Shown here: positions 25,858-33,907 of the stretch, piece after piece
Numbering within the stretch: the stretch's first letter is position 1
Layout of the letters: the number at the start of each line of letters is the position of its first letter
DNA from: JANRLJ01 sp033762735
GTDB lineage: Bacteria; Chloroflexota; Anaerolineae; Aggregatilineales; Phototrophicaceae
Reading direction: 5' to 3'
NCBI GenBank assembly: GCA_033762735.1
Contig: JANRLJ010000094.1
Location: 1-47,739, forward strand
DNA: 47,739 nucleotides
Notes under the pieces: model-generated
Databases searched by the model: none
What the model saw: the letters and a program-made list of their open reading frames with translations, nothing else
What the model was told of the DNA's origin: nothing
Program-made: the position numbers and the translations under genes

Positions 25858-26526
25858 TTATTCCCGATAGGAACGATCCTGCCCGATCAAAACGCGCATC
25901 CCGGTGACGACCGTCGCCAGCGCGATGCCCAGCAGCAGCCCGCGTGCCCCGGCGCTAACCGGAACGCTGAGCAGCCAGTCGCGGGCATCGGCCACCCTCT
26001 CAAGCCCGCCGAGCGGCAGCGCACCCAGCAGCACGATCAGCAGTACGGCCACGAACAGCACGCCCGGCCACGTCACGCGGCGGCGCATCATGCGGCTGGC
26101 GCCGAACACCAGCGCGAAGAACAACAGACCCGCCAGGGCGGATTCAATCGAAATCTGCACCGTTTCGAGTAAAATCATGCTGGTGCTGCGGTCGATGATG
26201 TAAGTGCCGATGACCAGCGCAAAGCTCAACACCAGGACGACACTGTAAATCGCGCCCTTCTTGCGCCCGACGATGCGGCTCAGATGCACCGCCAGCAGAT
26301 TGACCACGCCGATCAGCAGTGTAAGCGCAATCGTGATCGTGACAAGCTGTAAGAATGCCCCGGCGATGCCGTTGGTCACGGGCGCGAGGGCAGAAAGCGC
26401 CCCCATGCCGTCCGTCAGCAGCAGGCCGAGGAGGGTGATAAATCCAACACTGATGGTGATGGCGGTGGCGAGCACCGCGTCCAGGCGAAACCGCACATCA
26501 ACCTCCGTTGTTGACCAGTCCCACAA
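25858..26526 (-). CDS. Six-helix membrane protein of unknown family
   Basis: The 222-residue protein has hydrophobic segments near residues 18-38, 58-82, 95-112, 120-140, 153-172 and 195-212, separated by short basic loops (SRIVGRKKG, RMMRRRVTW). No motif identifies a family. The start at 26526 overlaps the end of the upstream gene by 29 bases, so both are probably translated together. It is followed after 11 bases by the giant acidic protein. Together with the neighbours it probably forms a membrane complex. Confidence 0.75.
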   Translation of the reverse strand: MWDWSTTEVDVRFRLDAVLATAITISVGFITLLGLLLTDGMGALSALAPVTNGIAGAFLQLVTITIALTLLIGVVNLLAVHLSRIVGRKKGAIYSVVLVLSFALVIGTYIIDRSTSMILLETVQISIESALAGLLFFALVFGASRMMRRRVTWPGVLFVAVLLIVLLGALPLGGLERVADARDWLLSVPVSAGARGLLLGIALATVVTGMRVLIGQDRSYRE

Positions 26527-27262
26527 TAAAAGCGACGATGATGACGGCGATCAGCAGCCAGCGCAGCACATCAATCGAGGCAGACTCCGCCCGCTGTACT
26601 GCGCCGCCGTCGAGATAGCTGCCCGCCGCGAAAATTTCTTCCCCAATGAGCGGATATTCCGACAGCGCAAAGGCGACCGCCTGCCCTTCCGGCTGGTCGC
26701 TCACGGCAATTGATGGCTGGCGGCGGCGGCTGGACGATTCCAGCATCAGCGCCAGTTCGGGACCGAAGCTCCCGGCGAAAATATCGGCGGTGGTGTTGTC
26801 GTCACTGTGAAGCGCGGTGATGGCGGCGGCATAGGCCAGCGAGCGCGACCCTGCCGGATACCAGCGCACATTCTCTGCCCGGTAGCGCTCTACCAGCCCG
26901 CGTGACTGATAGGCGCGGCGCAGTGTGTCCTGCCCCAGCGGGAAGCTGCTGGGGGCGGTCAGCGTCACAATCGGGGACGCATCGCCAATCGCGGCGCGAA
27001 TGGTGACCTGATAGGCCAGTTCAGCGGCGGCAATCGCCAGCAGCGTCGTCTCGGTGCCGATGCCCGCGCTGCCCAGGGCGAGATGCAGCGGGCGGCTGCT
27101 CTCGATGGAACGGGCGGCGAAATCCGGCACGGCCTCATAGGCCGGGATCGGACGCAGCGTGAACAGATCGCGGCGGCGGCGGGCGAACTGCGCCGTAAGC
27201 ACCACAATGACCAGCGTCAGCACAATCACCATCAGGCTGAGGGTTGAATCTACAGCGTCCAT
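26498..27262 (-). CDS. Membrane protein of the DUF6754 type
   Basis: The protein has an N-terminal helix (TLSLMVIVLTLVIVVLTAQF), a soluble domain of about 190 residues, and a C-terminal helix (WLLIAVIIVAFIVGLV). The soluble domain has RPIPAYEAVPDFAARSIESS, LHLALGSAGIGTETTLLAIA, PLGQDTLRRAYQSRG and GSFGPELALMLE, patterns I associate with DUF6754 proteins of Chloroflexota; the exact family name is from memory. I chose the ATG at 27262; the frame extends to 27373 but the extension runs into repeat-like sequence. It is the first gene of the envelope block and is divergent from the dehydrogenase gene. Its function is unknown. Confidence 0.72.
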   Translation of the reverse strand: MDAVDSTLSLMVIVLTLVIVVLTAQFARRRRDLFTLRPIPAYEAVPDFAARSIESSRPLHLALGSAGIGTETTLLAIAAAELAYQVTIRAAIGDASPIVTLTAPSSFPLGQDTLRRAYQSRGLVERYRAENVRWYPAGSRSLAYAAAITALHSDDNTTADIFAGSFGPELALMLESSSRRRQPSIAVSDQPEGQAVAFALSEYPLIGEEIFAAGSYLDGGAVQRAESASIDVLRWLLIAVIIVAFIVGLVNNGG

Positions 27263-27364
27263 CCATCGCTCATTTCGTTGACAACCAACAGTGGACTCCT
27301 TTGCAATTCTAACAGGGAATTGCAGATCGCGCATTGAGGCGGGCGTTTTCAGTGGAATGTACGT

Positions 27365-27392
27365 TTGTCCCATTGCAAACAGCCGCTATAAT
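27365..27392 (+). promoter_or_regulatory. Housekeeping promoter of the dehydrogenase gene
   Basis: TTGTCC (27365-27370) and TATAAT (27387-27392) are separated by 16 bases. The site lies 43 bases before the ATG at 27435, in the gap between divergent genes. Confidence 0.6.
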
Positions 27393-27434
27393 CGAACGAA
27401 AGTTAGATTATTAAAAAGACGAGGGGTAAGACCG

Positions 27435-28292
27435 ATGGGCAAGCTGGACGGCAAAACGGCGATCATTACCGGCGGAGCAAGCGGAATCGGCGCGGGGACG
27501 GTGCGGCTGTTCGTGGAACAGGGCGCGAACGTGATTATCGCGGATATTCAGGATGACCGGGGCGAGGCGCTGGCGCAGGAACTCGGCAAAACCGCCGCTT
27601 ACTGCCGCACCGATGTCACCCGCGAGGACGACATCAAAGCGGTGGTGGAAATGGCTGTTGGGACGTTCGGGCGGCTGGATGTGATGTTCAACAACGCGGG
27701 CATCCCCGGCAATACCGACAGCCTGTTTGACCAGAGCGCCGACCACTTCGATCTGATGGTGGCCGTGATGCTGCGTGGGGTGTTCCTCGGCACCAAGCAC
27801 GCCGCCCGCGCCATGCTCAAAAACAAATCCGGCAGCATCATCAACACGTCCAGCGTCGCTGGGCTGGAAGCAGGCCACGCCGGGCACATCTATACTGCCT
27901 GCAAACACGGCGTAATCGGACTGACGCGCACCACCGCGATGGAACTTGGCGAGATGGGAATTCGCGTTAACGCCATCTGCCCCGGCGGTATCGCCACGCC
28001 CATTTTCGGCAGAGGCATGGGGCTGGACAGCGACATGGCCGAGCGCACCGTTGATTTCATGAAAGGCGTGCTGGCAAACGTGCAGCCGATTCGCCGCTCT
28101 GGTCTGCCAGTCGATATCGCTCAGGCTGCCCTGTGGCTTGCCAGTGACGACTCCAGCTTCGTGAACGCTGCCGCGCTGGTGGTGGATGGCGGCCTGACGG
28201 GCGGCACATCCTGGTCACGGATGAACGAGATGAATATGCAGTTTGCCCAGACCTTCATGGAAACGATGATGCAGGGTAACGGGGAAGGTTGA
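27435..28292 (+). CDS. Short-chain dehydrogenase/reductase
   Basis: Cytoplasmic NAD(P)-dependent oxidoreductase of the classical SDR type. The 285 residues contain the cofactor motif TGGASGIG (residues 12-19), D37 after the second strand (VIIADIQD), which favours NAD, NNAG (86-89), the catalytic Ser near 140 (INTSS) and YTACK (153-157). PGGIATPI follows as usual. The ATG at 27435 has GAGGGG upstream; the frame extends further to 27291 but that part overlaps the promoter. The C-terminus has an extra Met-rich tail. The monooxygenase gene downstream may act in the same pathway, e.g. alcohol to ketone to ester, but the substrates are unknown. Confidence 0.92.
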   Translation: MGKLDGKTAIITGGASGIGAGTVRLFVEQGANVIIADIQDDRGEALAQELGKTAAYCRTDVTREDDIKAVVEMAVGTFGRLDVMFNNAGIPGNTDSLFDQSADHFDLMVAVMLRGVFLGTKHAARAMLKNKSGSIINTSSVAGLEAGHAGHIYTACKHGVIGLTRTTAMELGEMGIRVNAICPGGIATPIFGRGMGLDSDMAERTVDFMKGVLANVQPIRRSGLPVDIAQAALWLASDDSSFVNAAALVVDGGLTGGTSWSRMNEMNMQFAQTFMETMMQGNGEG

Positions 28293-28655
28293 AAAATAGA
28301 TCTTGAACCGCCAAGACGCAGAGAACGCCAAGAGGATGTTGGAATGATGCGCTTGTCAGCTCTCGCCGTCCTCTGAGTGCAACCAAACCGAAAAGGTGGA
28401 ATTGTAGGGACGCGGCATGGCGTGTCCGAAGCCGAAACATCAGAAGGGCGAATGGACGAAGGAAGCATGGTTCACCCCTACGGATGACCCACCGCTTTTG
28501 GGCAACAACATTTCGTTTCCGCACTGAGTAACCTTCGGTATGTTTTTGTAAGGGCGAGGCATGCCTCGCCCCTACGAAATACAATTCTTTTTTACAATCA
28601 CTTACTGAAATTTACTACTGGAAAGGGTTGATAAGTTTTTAAAGGGGAAACACTT
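28293..28655. repeat. Intergenic region with degenerate repeats and two palindromes
   Basis: No gene is seen. At about 28298-28335 lies ACCGCCAAGACGCAGAGAACG, one base word of a family of CCAAGACGC repeats found in many bacteria. A degenerate palindrome (GTAGGGACGCGGCATGG...) lies at 28404-28427. A well-formed palindrome lies at 28548-28575 with arms GGGCGAG/CTCGCCC and centre GCATGC. A candidate ribosome binding site AAAGGGG lies eight bases before the GTG of the next gene. Confidence 0.6.
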
Positions 28656-30107
28656 GTGACCACTGAACATCTTGACGTGTTGATTGTGGGGGCGGGGCTG
28701 TCAGGAATCGGCGCCGCTTACTATCTTCAGGCAAACTGCCCACAGAAAAGTTACGCCGTCCTCGAAGGTCGGGAGGCGATGGGCGGCACGTGGGACCTGT
28801 TCCGCTATCCCGGTGTACGCTCGGACTCGGATATGTACACGCTGGGCTATACCTTCCGCCCCTGGACGAATCCCAAAGCCATCGCAGATGGCCCTTCCAT
28901 CTTACAGTACATCAAGGACACCGCCGCCGAATATGGCATCGACCGCAAAATCCGCTACGGCCATCGCTTATGCAGCGCTTCGTGGTCGTCGCAGGACGCG
29001 AAATGGACGGTTGAAGTCCAGCGCACTGCCGAAGGGGACACGGTGCAGCTGACGTGCAGTTTCCTCTTTATGTGCACGGGCTACTATTCCTACGAGCGCG
29101 GCTATCTCCCCGACTGGCCGGGGATGGACGACTTTCAGGGGCAGTTCGTGCATCCGCAGCAGTGGCCTGAGAATCTGGATTACAGCGGGAAGCGTGTGGT
29201 CATCATCGGCAGCGGCGCGACCGCGGTCACACTCGCGCCCTCCATGACGGACAAAGCCGCCCATGTGACTATGCTCCAGCGCTCACCCACCTATATTGTC
29301 TCGCTCCCGGCGGAAGACGCACTCGCCAACTGGATGAACGCGCGTCTCCCCAAACGGCTGGCCTACACCATCACACGCTGGAAAGTCATCCTGCTCAACA
29401 TAATCTTCTTCTACATGGCACGCTGGCGGCCACAAGCGACCAAGCGCCAGATCGTCAAAATGGTGAAGGACACGCTGGGGCCTGAGTATGACGTAGACAC
29501 CCATTTCACGCCCAACTACAACCCCTGGGATCAGCGCCTGTGCCTGGTGCCGGATGGCGATCTGTTCGAGGCGATCAAAGCGGGCAAAATGTCGGTCGTG
29601 ACCGATCACATCGAGACGTTTACCGAAAACGGGATACGGCTCAGATCGGGGCAGGAGATCGAGGCCGATATCGTCGTCACCGCGACCGGGCTGGTCATGA
29701 AGCTGATGGACGGTGTGACGCTGGTGGTGGACGGCAAGCCAGTGGAATTCCGGGAGACGTTCGCCTACAAAGGGATGATGTACAGCGATGTGCCCAACCT
29801 CGCGTCGGCCTTCGGCTATACCAACGCCTCGTGGACGCTGAAGTGTGAACTCACCTCACAGTACGTCTGCCGGATGCTCAACTATATGGAGGAACACGGC
29901 TACAGGCAGGCTACCCCGCGCAACCATGACCCCTCGCTGCAAAAAATCCCGGTGGTCAATTTCACGTCTGGCTATGTCCAGCGGGCGCTGGGTGCGGTGC
30001 CCTCTCAGGGATCAAAGCGCCCCTGGAAGGTGTATCAGAATTATCTGATGGACATGCTTACGCTGCGGCTCGGTGCGCTGGAAGATGGGGTGATGGAGTT
30101 CCGATAG
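28656..30107 (+). CDS. Flavin-containing Baeyer-Villiger-type monooxygenase
   Basis: FAD and NADPH dependent monooxygenase. The 483 residues show the FAD motif GAGLSG (12-17), the GGTWDLFRYPGVRSDSD stretch (43-59), the Baeyer-Villiger fingerprint FQGQFVHPQQWP (160-171, FxGxxxHxxxWP), and the NADPH motif GSGATA (185-190). VVTATG near residue 345 closes the second nucleotide domain. The GTG start has AAAGGGG eight bases upstream. Length fits the class. It shares its strand with the SDR gene 360 bases upstream. Substrate is probably a ketone; nothing in the sequence names it. Confidence 0.92.
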   Translation: MTTEHLDVLIVGAGLSGIGAAYYLQANCPQKSYAVLEGREAMGGTWDLFRYPGVRSDSDMYTLGYTFRPWTNPKAIADGPSILQYIKDTAAEYGIDRKIRYGHRLCSASWSSQDAKWTVEVQRTAEGDTVQLTCSFLFMCTGYYSYERGYLPDWPGMDDFQGQFVHPQQWPENLDYSGKRVVIIGSGATAVTLAPSMTDKAAHVTMLQRSPTYIVSLPAEDALANWMNARLPKRLAYTITRWKVILLNIIFFYMARWRPQATKRQIVKMVKDTLGPEYDVDTHFTPNYNPWDQRLCLVPDGDLFEAIKAGKMSVVTDHIETFTENGIRLRSGQEIEADIVVTATGLVMKLMDGVTLVVDGKPVEFRETFAYKGMMYSDVPNLASAFGYTNASWTLKCELTSQYVCRMLNYMEEHGYRQATPRNHDPSLQKIPVVNFTSGYVQRALGAVPSQGSKRPWKVYQNYLMDMLTLRLGALEDGVMEFR

Positions 30108-30124
30108 ACATATTTGAGTACAGC

Positions 30125-30168
30125 GGGTTTTTCAGGGGGTGAAGCCTGTTTCGCCCCTGAAAAAACCT
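30125..30168. repeat. Large hairpin after the monooxygenase gene
   Basis: GGGTTTTTCAGGGG and CCCCTGAAAAAACC form long arms around a 14-base loop. It lies 18 bases past the stop codon and just downstream of the tRNA gene on the other strand, so it may stabilise or end transcripts from both sides. It has no simple T tract. Confidence 0.6.
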
Positions 30169-30205
30169 TCTGTGTTTGTACTTTGAGGGGGGATAAAAAA
30201 GTGAA

Positions 30206-30277
30206 TGAGCTCGGAAGGATTCGAACCTTCGGCCATGCGCTTAAAAGGCGCTTGCTCTGCCACTGAGCTACGAGCCC
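30206..30277 (-). tRNA. tRNA-Lys (anticodon UUU)
   Basis: On the minus strand the acceptor GGGCTCG pairs with CGAGCTC (one G-U pair). The D arm is GCTC/GAGC, the anticodon loop CTTTTAA gives anticodon TTT, and the T arm is GAAGG TTCGAAT CCTTC. The discriminator is A, and CCA is not encoded. The top of the anticodon stem has an A-A mismatch. The gene is single and has its own promoter. Confidence 0.93.
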
Positions 30278-30289
30278 ATTGATGCTCAC

Positions 30290-30317
30290 ATTCTATGTCA
30301 GAATGCCTCTTTTTCAA
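30290..30317 (-). promoter_or_regulatory. Promoter of tRNA-Lys
   Basis: On the minus strand TTGAAA and TAGAAT are separated by 16 bases, and the tRNA starts 12 bases after the -10 element. Confidence 0.6.
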
Positions 30318-30370
30318 CCCTCAAGTGGCGTTTTCTCAACATCTGTTAGGGAAAGCCTACCCAACGCCTT

Positions 30371-30892
30371 CTACTGCGTCTCATTTTCTGCCTCGCGCAG
30401 TGCAACGCGCATCTCGTCCAGCGTGAATAACTGGTTGCTGCGCAGAAGCTCGTTGCCCGCGCCGTCGAACAGCAGATAGGTGGGTGTGTAGCGGAAGCTG
30501 AAACGCTCCCGTGCGGCACGTCCGACCTCACTGTGAATGTCCAGCAGCAGTTCATCAATCTCGACTCCCTGCCCGGTCAACTGGTCATCCAGTTCGCGCA
30601 CAGCGGGCAGCGCCCGAATGCAGTTCAGGCAGAAGTGGGAGTAGAGCATCACGAAGGTCGGGCGGCCATCAGTCAGCGTGGACTCAATGCTGGCGAGGGT
30701 GTCGCGTGGGGCATTCCCCGCCGGGAAGCGCACCGTCACCAGAATCAGGATGACGACGAGCGCGTAAATGCTCAGCACGGCTGCCCCGACGAGCAGGCGC
30801 GGTTTCCACCAGGTACGAATAACCAGTGCCAGCAGGACACCTACACTGACCGATAAAAACAAAAACGAGTACTGGTTGAAGATTGAACTCAT
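30371..30892 (-). CDS. Membrane-anchored thioredoxin-like protein with CLNC site
   Basis: The 173-residue protein has two membrane helices (residues 8-25 and 33-53) and a thioredoxin-fold domain outside. The active site is FCLNC (C88, C91) in YSHFCLNCIRALP, and RYTPTYLLFD holds the cis-proline loop. The active site differs from the CGPC of reductive thioredoxins and from CPHC of DsbA, so direction of redox exchange cannot be read. It follows the metalloprotease gene on the same strand after 61 bases. It may maintain disulfides of exported proteins. Confidence 0.85.
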   Translation of the reverse strand: MSSIFNQYSFLFLSVSVGVLLALVIRTWWKPRLLVGAAVLSIYALVVILILVTVRFPAGNAPRDTLASIESTLTDGRPTFVMLYSHFCLNCIRALPAVRELDDQLTGQGVEIDELLLDIHSEVGRAARERFSFRYTPTYLLFDGAGNELLRSNQLFTLDEMRVALREAENETQ

Positions 30893-30953
30893 AGGTTCTC
30901 AGGATAATCGGTGGGAGCCAGACCTGACCCCCACTGCTGAAACAGGCTGTCGG

Positions 30954-32279
30954 CTAATTTATTTGGGCAGTGAGCAGCGTGATCGCATCCGCCAGGGAAG
31001 GCGCGTAGCTGATGGACTGTCCCCCATCCGTTTCCGCCAGGCAGATCGCTTCCGCCGTCGCATCGGCCACCCAGCAGGAAGCATTGTCCGGGACGAGTGC
31101 ATCTTCCACCGGAGTTTCGCTTTCGGTACGAAGCGCGGCATAGTCGCGATAGGCGTCGGTGAATTCCGCCGCATCTTCCGGCGTGTCCCAGGCCAGATTC
31201 AACACGAAGGCGCGTTCGTCGGCGTTCTCGTTATAGTACAGGATGTAGCGGTCGCCGCCCCATCCGGTCGCTGCCTGATTGACCAGGGACGGCGGCAGCA
31301 GGTTGACCAGATAGCGCCGCAGGTAAAACTCGCCCAGCGTCCGCTCCGCCAGTGTCACCCATCCATCGCCTTCGAGGGCCTCAATCGCATCCACGACTTC
31401 CACTTCCTGTGGGACGTCGCGGTTCAGATAGCGGTCGGGATGGATAATCTGCTCGGTGGACTGCGGCAGGTCTTCATAGGCATTGTTGACGGTTTCCCAT
31501 CCGCCCGCTTCGACCAGCGCCTGCACAAAGACCAGCCCGACCTGATACGGCATCAGCAGTTCGGCTTCCAGAATTTCCGGCGTCCCTTCGGGGATTTCCG
31601 CCCCGGACAGAAGATCAGGGTCAAACAGAATGCTGAAAATTTCGCCGGGGTTGTCCTGCGCGTCGATCAGCAGATATTCCTGCATCGCCAGCGTCGCATC
31701 GCCTTCGATCAGCGACAGAATCGCCAGCGCCAGATCAGGCTCGTTTTCGGCTGCGCCGCTCTGGATGGCGTCAAGGTCGAAGTACTGATCCTGCAAGGCA
31801 TGGGTGTATTCGTGGGCATACGTGATGCGTTCCAGCAGTGGCAGCGAGTCGCCGGGTGCTTCACCTGACAGCAGCACCGTGTTCATCTGCTGTGTTTCGG
31901 TATTATAGTATCCGGCGACCTGACTGCTCAGGAAGTTGATGTAAACCTGTTCGAGGTCGAAATCGTCGCCCACGAAATCGAAGGCGCGATAGAACTCCGT
32001 TTCGCGCAGCACGATTTCGTCCGTCAGAAATTCCTCATAGCTGGACTGGATAAACGCGGCCACTTCGTCGCGGGTGGGGAAATAGCGCTCGACCTGAAAC
32101 AGAGGTTCAAGGCCGCGCACCCGCACAACGGTCGCTTCAAGCTGGTCAAGATAGGTGGTCAGTTCAGGGCTGATGACGGGCGCGTCTTCCTGCTGCGCCT
32201 GAACAGCGGGCAGCAGCGCAAACAACAGCACGACCATCACCACGAGTCGAGATACACGATTCAAAACGCCGTTTTTCAA
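30954..32279 (-). CDS. Secreted HExxH zinc metalloprotease-like protein
   Basis: A signal peptide (MVVLLFALLPAVQAQ, ending near residue 28) leads to a 410-residue mature protein. The motif AHEYTHALQDQYFDL has H156-E157-x-x-H160, and IEGDATLAMQEY (E192) gives a probable third ligand, as in gluzincin-type metalloproteases. Similar HEYTHALQDQ proteins are common in Chloroflexota and some archaea but have no established substrate. The start is TTG at 32279 with AAAGG seven bases upstream. The gene comes before the thioredoxin-like gene. Confidence 0.82.
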   Translation of the reverse strand: MKNGVLNRVSRLVVMVVLLFALLPAVQAQQEDAPVISPELTTYLDQLEATVVRVRGLEPLFQVERYFPTRDEVAAFIQSSYEEFLTDEIVLRETEFYRAFDFVGDDFDLEQVYINFLSSQVAGYYNTETQQMNTVLLSGEAPGDSLPLLERITYAHEYTHALQDQYFDLDAIQSGAAENEPDLALAILSLIEGDATLAMQEYLLIDAQDNPGEIFSILFDPDLLSGAEIPEGTPEILEAELLMPYQVGLVFVQALVEAGGWETVNNAYEDLPQSTEQIIHPDRYLNRDVPQEVEVVDAIEALEGDGWVTLAERTLGEFYLRRYLVNLLPPSLVNQAATGWGGDRYILYYNENADERAFVLNLAWDTPEDAAEFTDAYRDYAALRTESETPVEDALVPDNASCWVADATAEAICLAETDGGQSISYAPSLADAITLLTAQIN

Positions 32280-32520
32280 GGCAGCGCCTTTCTTTGTCTA
32301 TCGTTCTTTGTCCCCCATTATAACCTGTTCGATTGTGCACAAAATCCCAAACTCGCATTCTGCAATCAGATGAGTGTATTCAGGCCGAAATTCTGCCGAG
32401 AGGTTTATAACGAAGAAATTCAACCAGTAGAGGATTTCCACCAGGTCAATGAATCATACCGACTCAAACGTCAGTTGGTGGGAAGCGCCCACCAACTGAC
32501 ATTGTTTTTATGGCTGCACG
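32280..32520. repeat. Intergenic region with a 13-base-arm inverted repeat
   Basis: A perfect hairpin lies at 32470-32500: GTCAGTTGGTGGG and CCCACCAACTGAC around AAGCG, followed on the plus strand by ATTGTTTTTA, so it resembles a terminator, though no plus-strand gene ends here. On the minus strand it lies about 20 bases past the XisI-like gene and could end that transcript without a T run. The rest has no recognised feature and is less GC-rich than the surroundings. Confidence 0.6.
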
Positions 32521-32841
32521 TTATTGTTCAAAGACTGCCGCGTCAGGAATCGGTTCGCCTGCATAAGCCAGGATAATCCGTTCACGCCGGATTCCCCGTT
32601 GCAACAGCGCATCCACCAGCTTTTTGTTGGTGGCATCTTCTTCAATCACCACCTTCTCATCTACAAGCCGTGCCAGTACAACCACCCCCGCCGATTCTTC
32701 ACGAGCGGGATAATCAATCGCCATCACCGCATAGATTTGGCGTTCGTCATCCAGTACCGGAAAGAGAATAATGTTTGCGCCACGTCCACTCCCCGCATAT
32801 TTCCGTACTTCTTCCCGAACGACTTCGTTTAGTTTTTCCAT
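32521..32841 (-). CDS. XisI-like protein
   Basis: The 106-residue protein resembles XisI, named after its requirement for the excision of the fdxN element in heterocystous cyanobacteria. It begins with MEKLNEVVREEVRKYA; its middle includes DDERQIYAVMAIDYP, and its end VVIEEDATNKKLVDALLQRG and ERIILAYAGEPIP fits the family pattern, where late residues read as ...GIxxELVxxGVPKEDIVLAFxxP. No XisH gene, the usual partner, is next to it. Its role in non-cyanobacteria is unknown. It lies in an AT-richer stretch with the DUF2335 cassette. Assignment is by recalled pattern. Confidence 0.55.
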   Translation of the reverse strand: MEKLNEVVREEVRKYAGSGRGANIILFPVLDDERQIYAVMAIDYPAREESAGVVVLARLVDEKVVIEEDATNKKLVDALLQRGIRRERIILAYAGEPIPDAAVFEQ

Positions 32842-32876
32842 TCGATAATGGTCTTATATTGTAGTAATAAAAAATA

Positions 32877-33446
32877 TTATTCATTCTCTAAATCAGAGTC
32901 GGGGTTTGGCTTCAACTGTGATTTTCCTTCCTCAAGTTCTTTTCTTCTTTGATTCCTTGCACTAAAGTATACACCAGCAAGCGTAACAACCTCACCGGTT
33001 AATACTAGAAAACCTGTTACATCTCGTCCAGTATTCAATAAATGAATTCCGCCAACAAGTGCCGTTAGAGCCATGATAAAACCAGCTCCCAGTCCGATTA
33101 GCTCACGAAACTTGTCTGACTCAATAACTGTTGTTTCCAATTTTTGTCGGTGAAGTTGCTGATTTTCCGCCATTTGCAGAATACGATTAGCACTACCCGG
33201 TAGTACCTTCTCATATTCAGAGAATAAACGCGGAGGAGGAAGTGGACCTGAGTACATTTCATGAGTAATTTCCATGAATTCAATAAAAGCCCGCTCGGCA
33301 ACTTCGCGCTTGTTTTCTGGAAGCTCTTTGAGAGCTTCCAGAACTGTTTCTACCTTTTCCTCAACGGGTTCTATAGCTTTTTCATCTTGAGAGTCGGTCG
33401 TACCAACAGGTTTATCATCTTCAGGCAGCAATGAGGAGTCAATCAT
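32877..33446 (-). CDS. DUF2335-type membrane protein
   Basis: The 189-residue protein starts with an acidic region, followed by MYSGPLPPPRLFSEYEKVLP and GSANRILQMAENQQLHRQKLE, the signature of DUF2335. Two membrane helices follow (IGLGAGFIMALTALVGGIHL and VTGFLVLTGEVVTLAGVYFS), and a charged tail. The function of this family is not known; it occurs sporadically and is often found in accessory DNA. The start overlaps the stop of the upstream small gene in ATGA. Base composition is richer in A and T than the neighbours, which suggests recent acquisition. Confidence 0.8.
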   Translation of the reverse strand: MIDSSLLPEDDKPVGTTDSQDEKAIEPVEEKVETVLEALKELPENKREVAERAFIEFMEITHEMYSGPLPPPRLFSEYEKVLPGSANRILQMAENQQLHRQKLETTVIESDKFRELIGLGAGFIMALTALVGGIHLLNTGRDVTGFLVLTGEVVTLAGVYFSARNQRRKELEEGKSQLKPNPDSDLENE

Positions 33447-33673
33447 AGCGTACTAGAAATTTTCCTTTTGTGGTGTTGAAGTGCTTCTCGCATATCATCT
33501 CCGACAGCTCTCCAATCTGAGTAGATTGCTTTGCTGTCAGCCTCTTTCCTACTTTTTGAGGTGTTATACATGCTAAGAGTGCCAAAAGGATCTGCTACTC
33601 TCGCAACGCCTACGAGAAATGATGGTCGAGCGAATAGATGGATGTTTGCGGGTGTCCTTTTGTTTTTATTCAC
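33443..33673 (-). CDS. Small protein, partner of the DUF2335 gene
   Basis: The frame has 76 codons with a GTG at 33673; a shorter start at ATG 33571 is possible. The peptide ARPSFLVGVARVADPFGTLS followed by ADSKAIYSDWRAVGDDMREAL resembles, as far as I remember, small proteins encoded right before DUF2335 genes. The stop overlaps the next start by four bases (ATGA), which supports a real gene. No membrane helix is seen. The pair looks like a compact two-gene cassette, with unknown function. Confidence 0.65.
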   Translation of the reverse strand: MNKNKRTPANIHLFARPSFLVGVARVADPFGTLSMYNTSKSRKEADSKAIYSDWRAVGDDMREALQHHKRKISSTL

Positions 33674-33860
33674 AGCTGATTTCTCTCGTGTGTGTCTTAT
33701 CAGGCACAGTATCTTATGACAATAATGCTATCACAACATTAGAGCAGTATGAGAAGCAAATTTACACGTTGCAATATAAATATCATTTTAGGGTTGATAA
33801 TAATGTTCTGGGAAGCAAAGTTGTGACCTATACCTCTCAACTTGTATGAAAGTTTTAGAC
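33674..33860. other. AT-rich intergenic stretch
   Basis: This stretch upstream of the small gene is the most AT-rich of the window. A 76-codon plus-strand frame (33619-33849) crosses it, but has no binding site, overlaps the small gene, and has no recognisable product. I see no convincing gene. The promoter of the cassette probably lies here. Confidence 0.5.
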
Positions 33861-33888
33861 AAAAAACGCCCCCGACAACGGGAGCGAT
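33861..33888 (-). terminator. Intrinsic terminator of the kinase/response regulator gene
   Basis: On the minus strand CGCTCCCG and CGGGGGCG form an eight-base stem (one G-U pair) around TTGT, followed by six T residues, 20 bases past the stop codon. Confidence 0.75.
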
Positions 33889-33907
33889 TTCAAGTCAAAA
33901 GACATCT

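Noticed and set aside
33619..33849. A 76-codon plus-strand frame in the AT-rich stretch
   Set aside because: No binding site, antisense to the small gene over part of its length, and no recognisable features.
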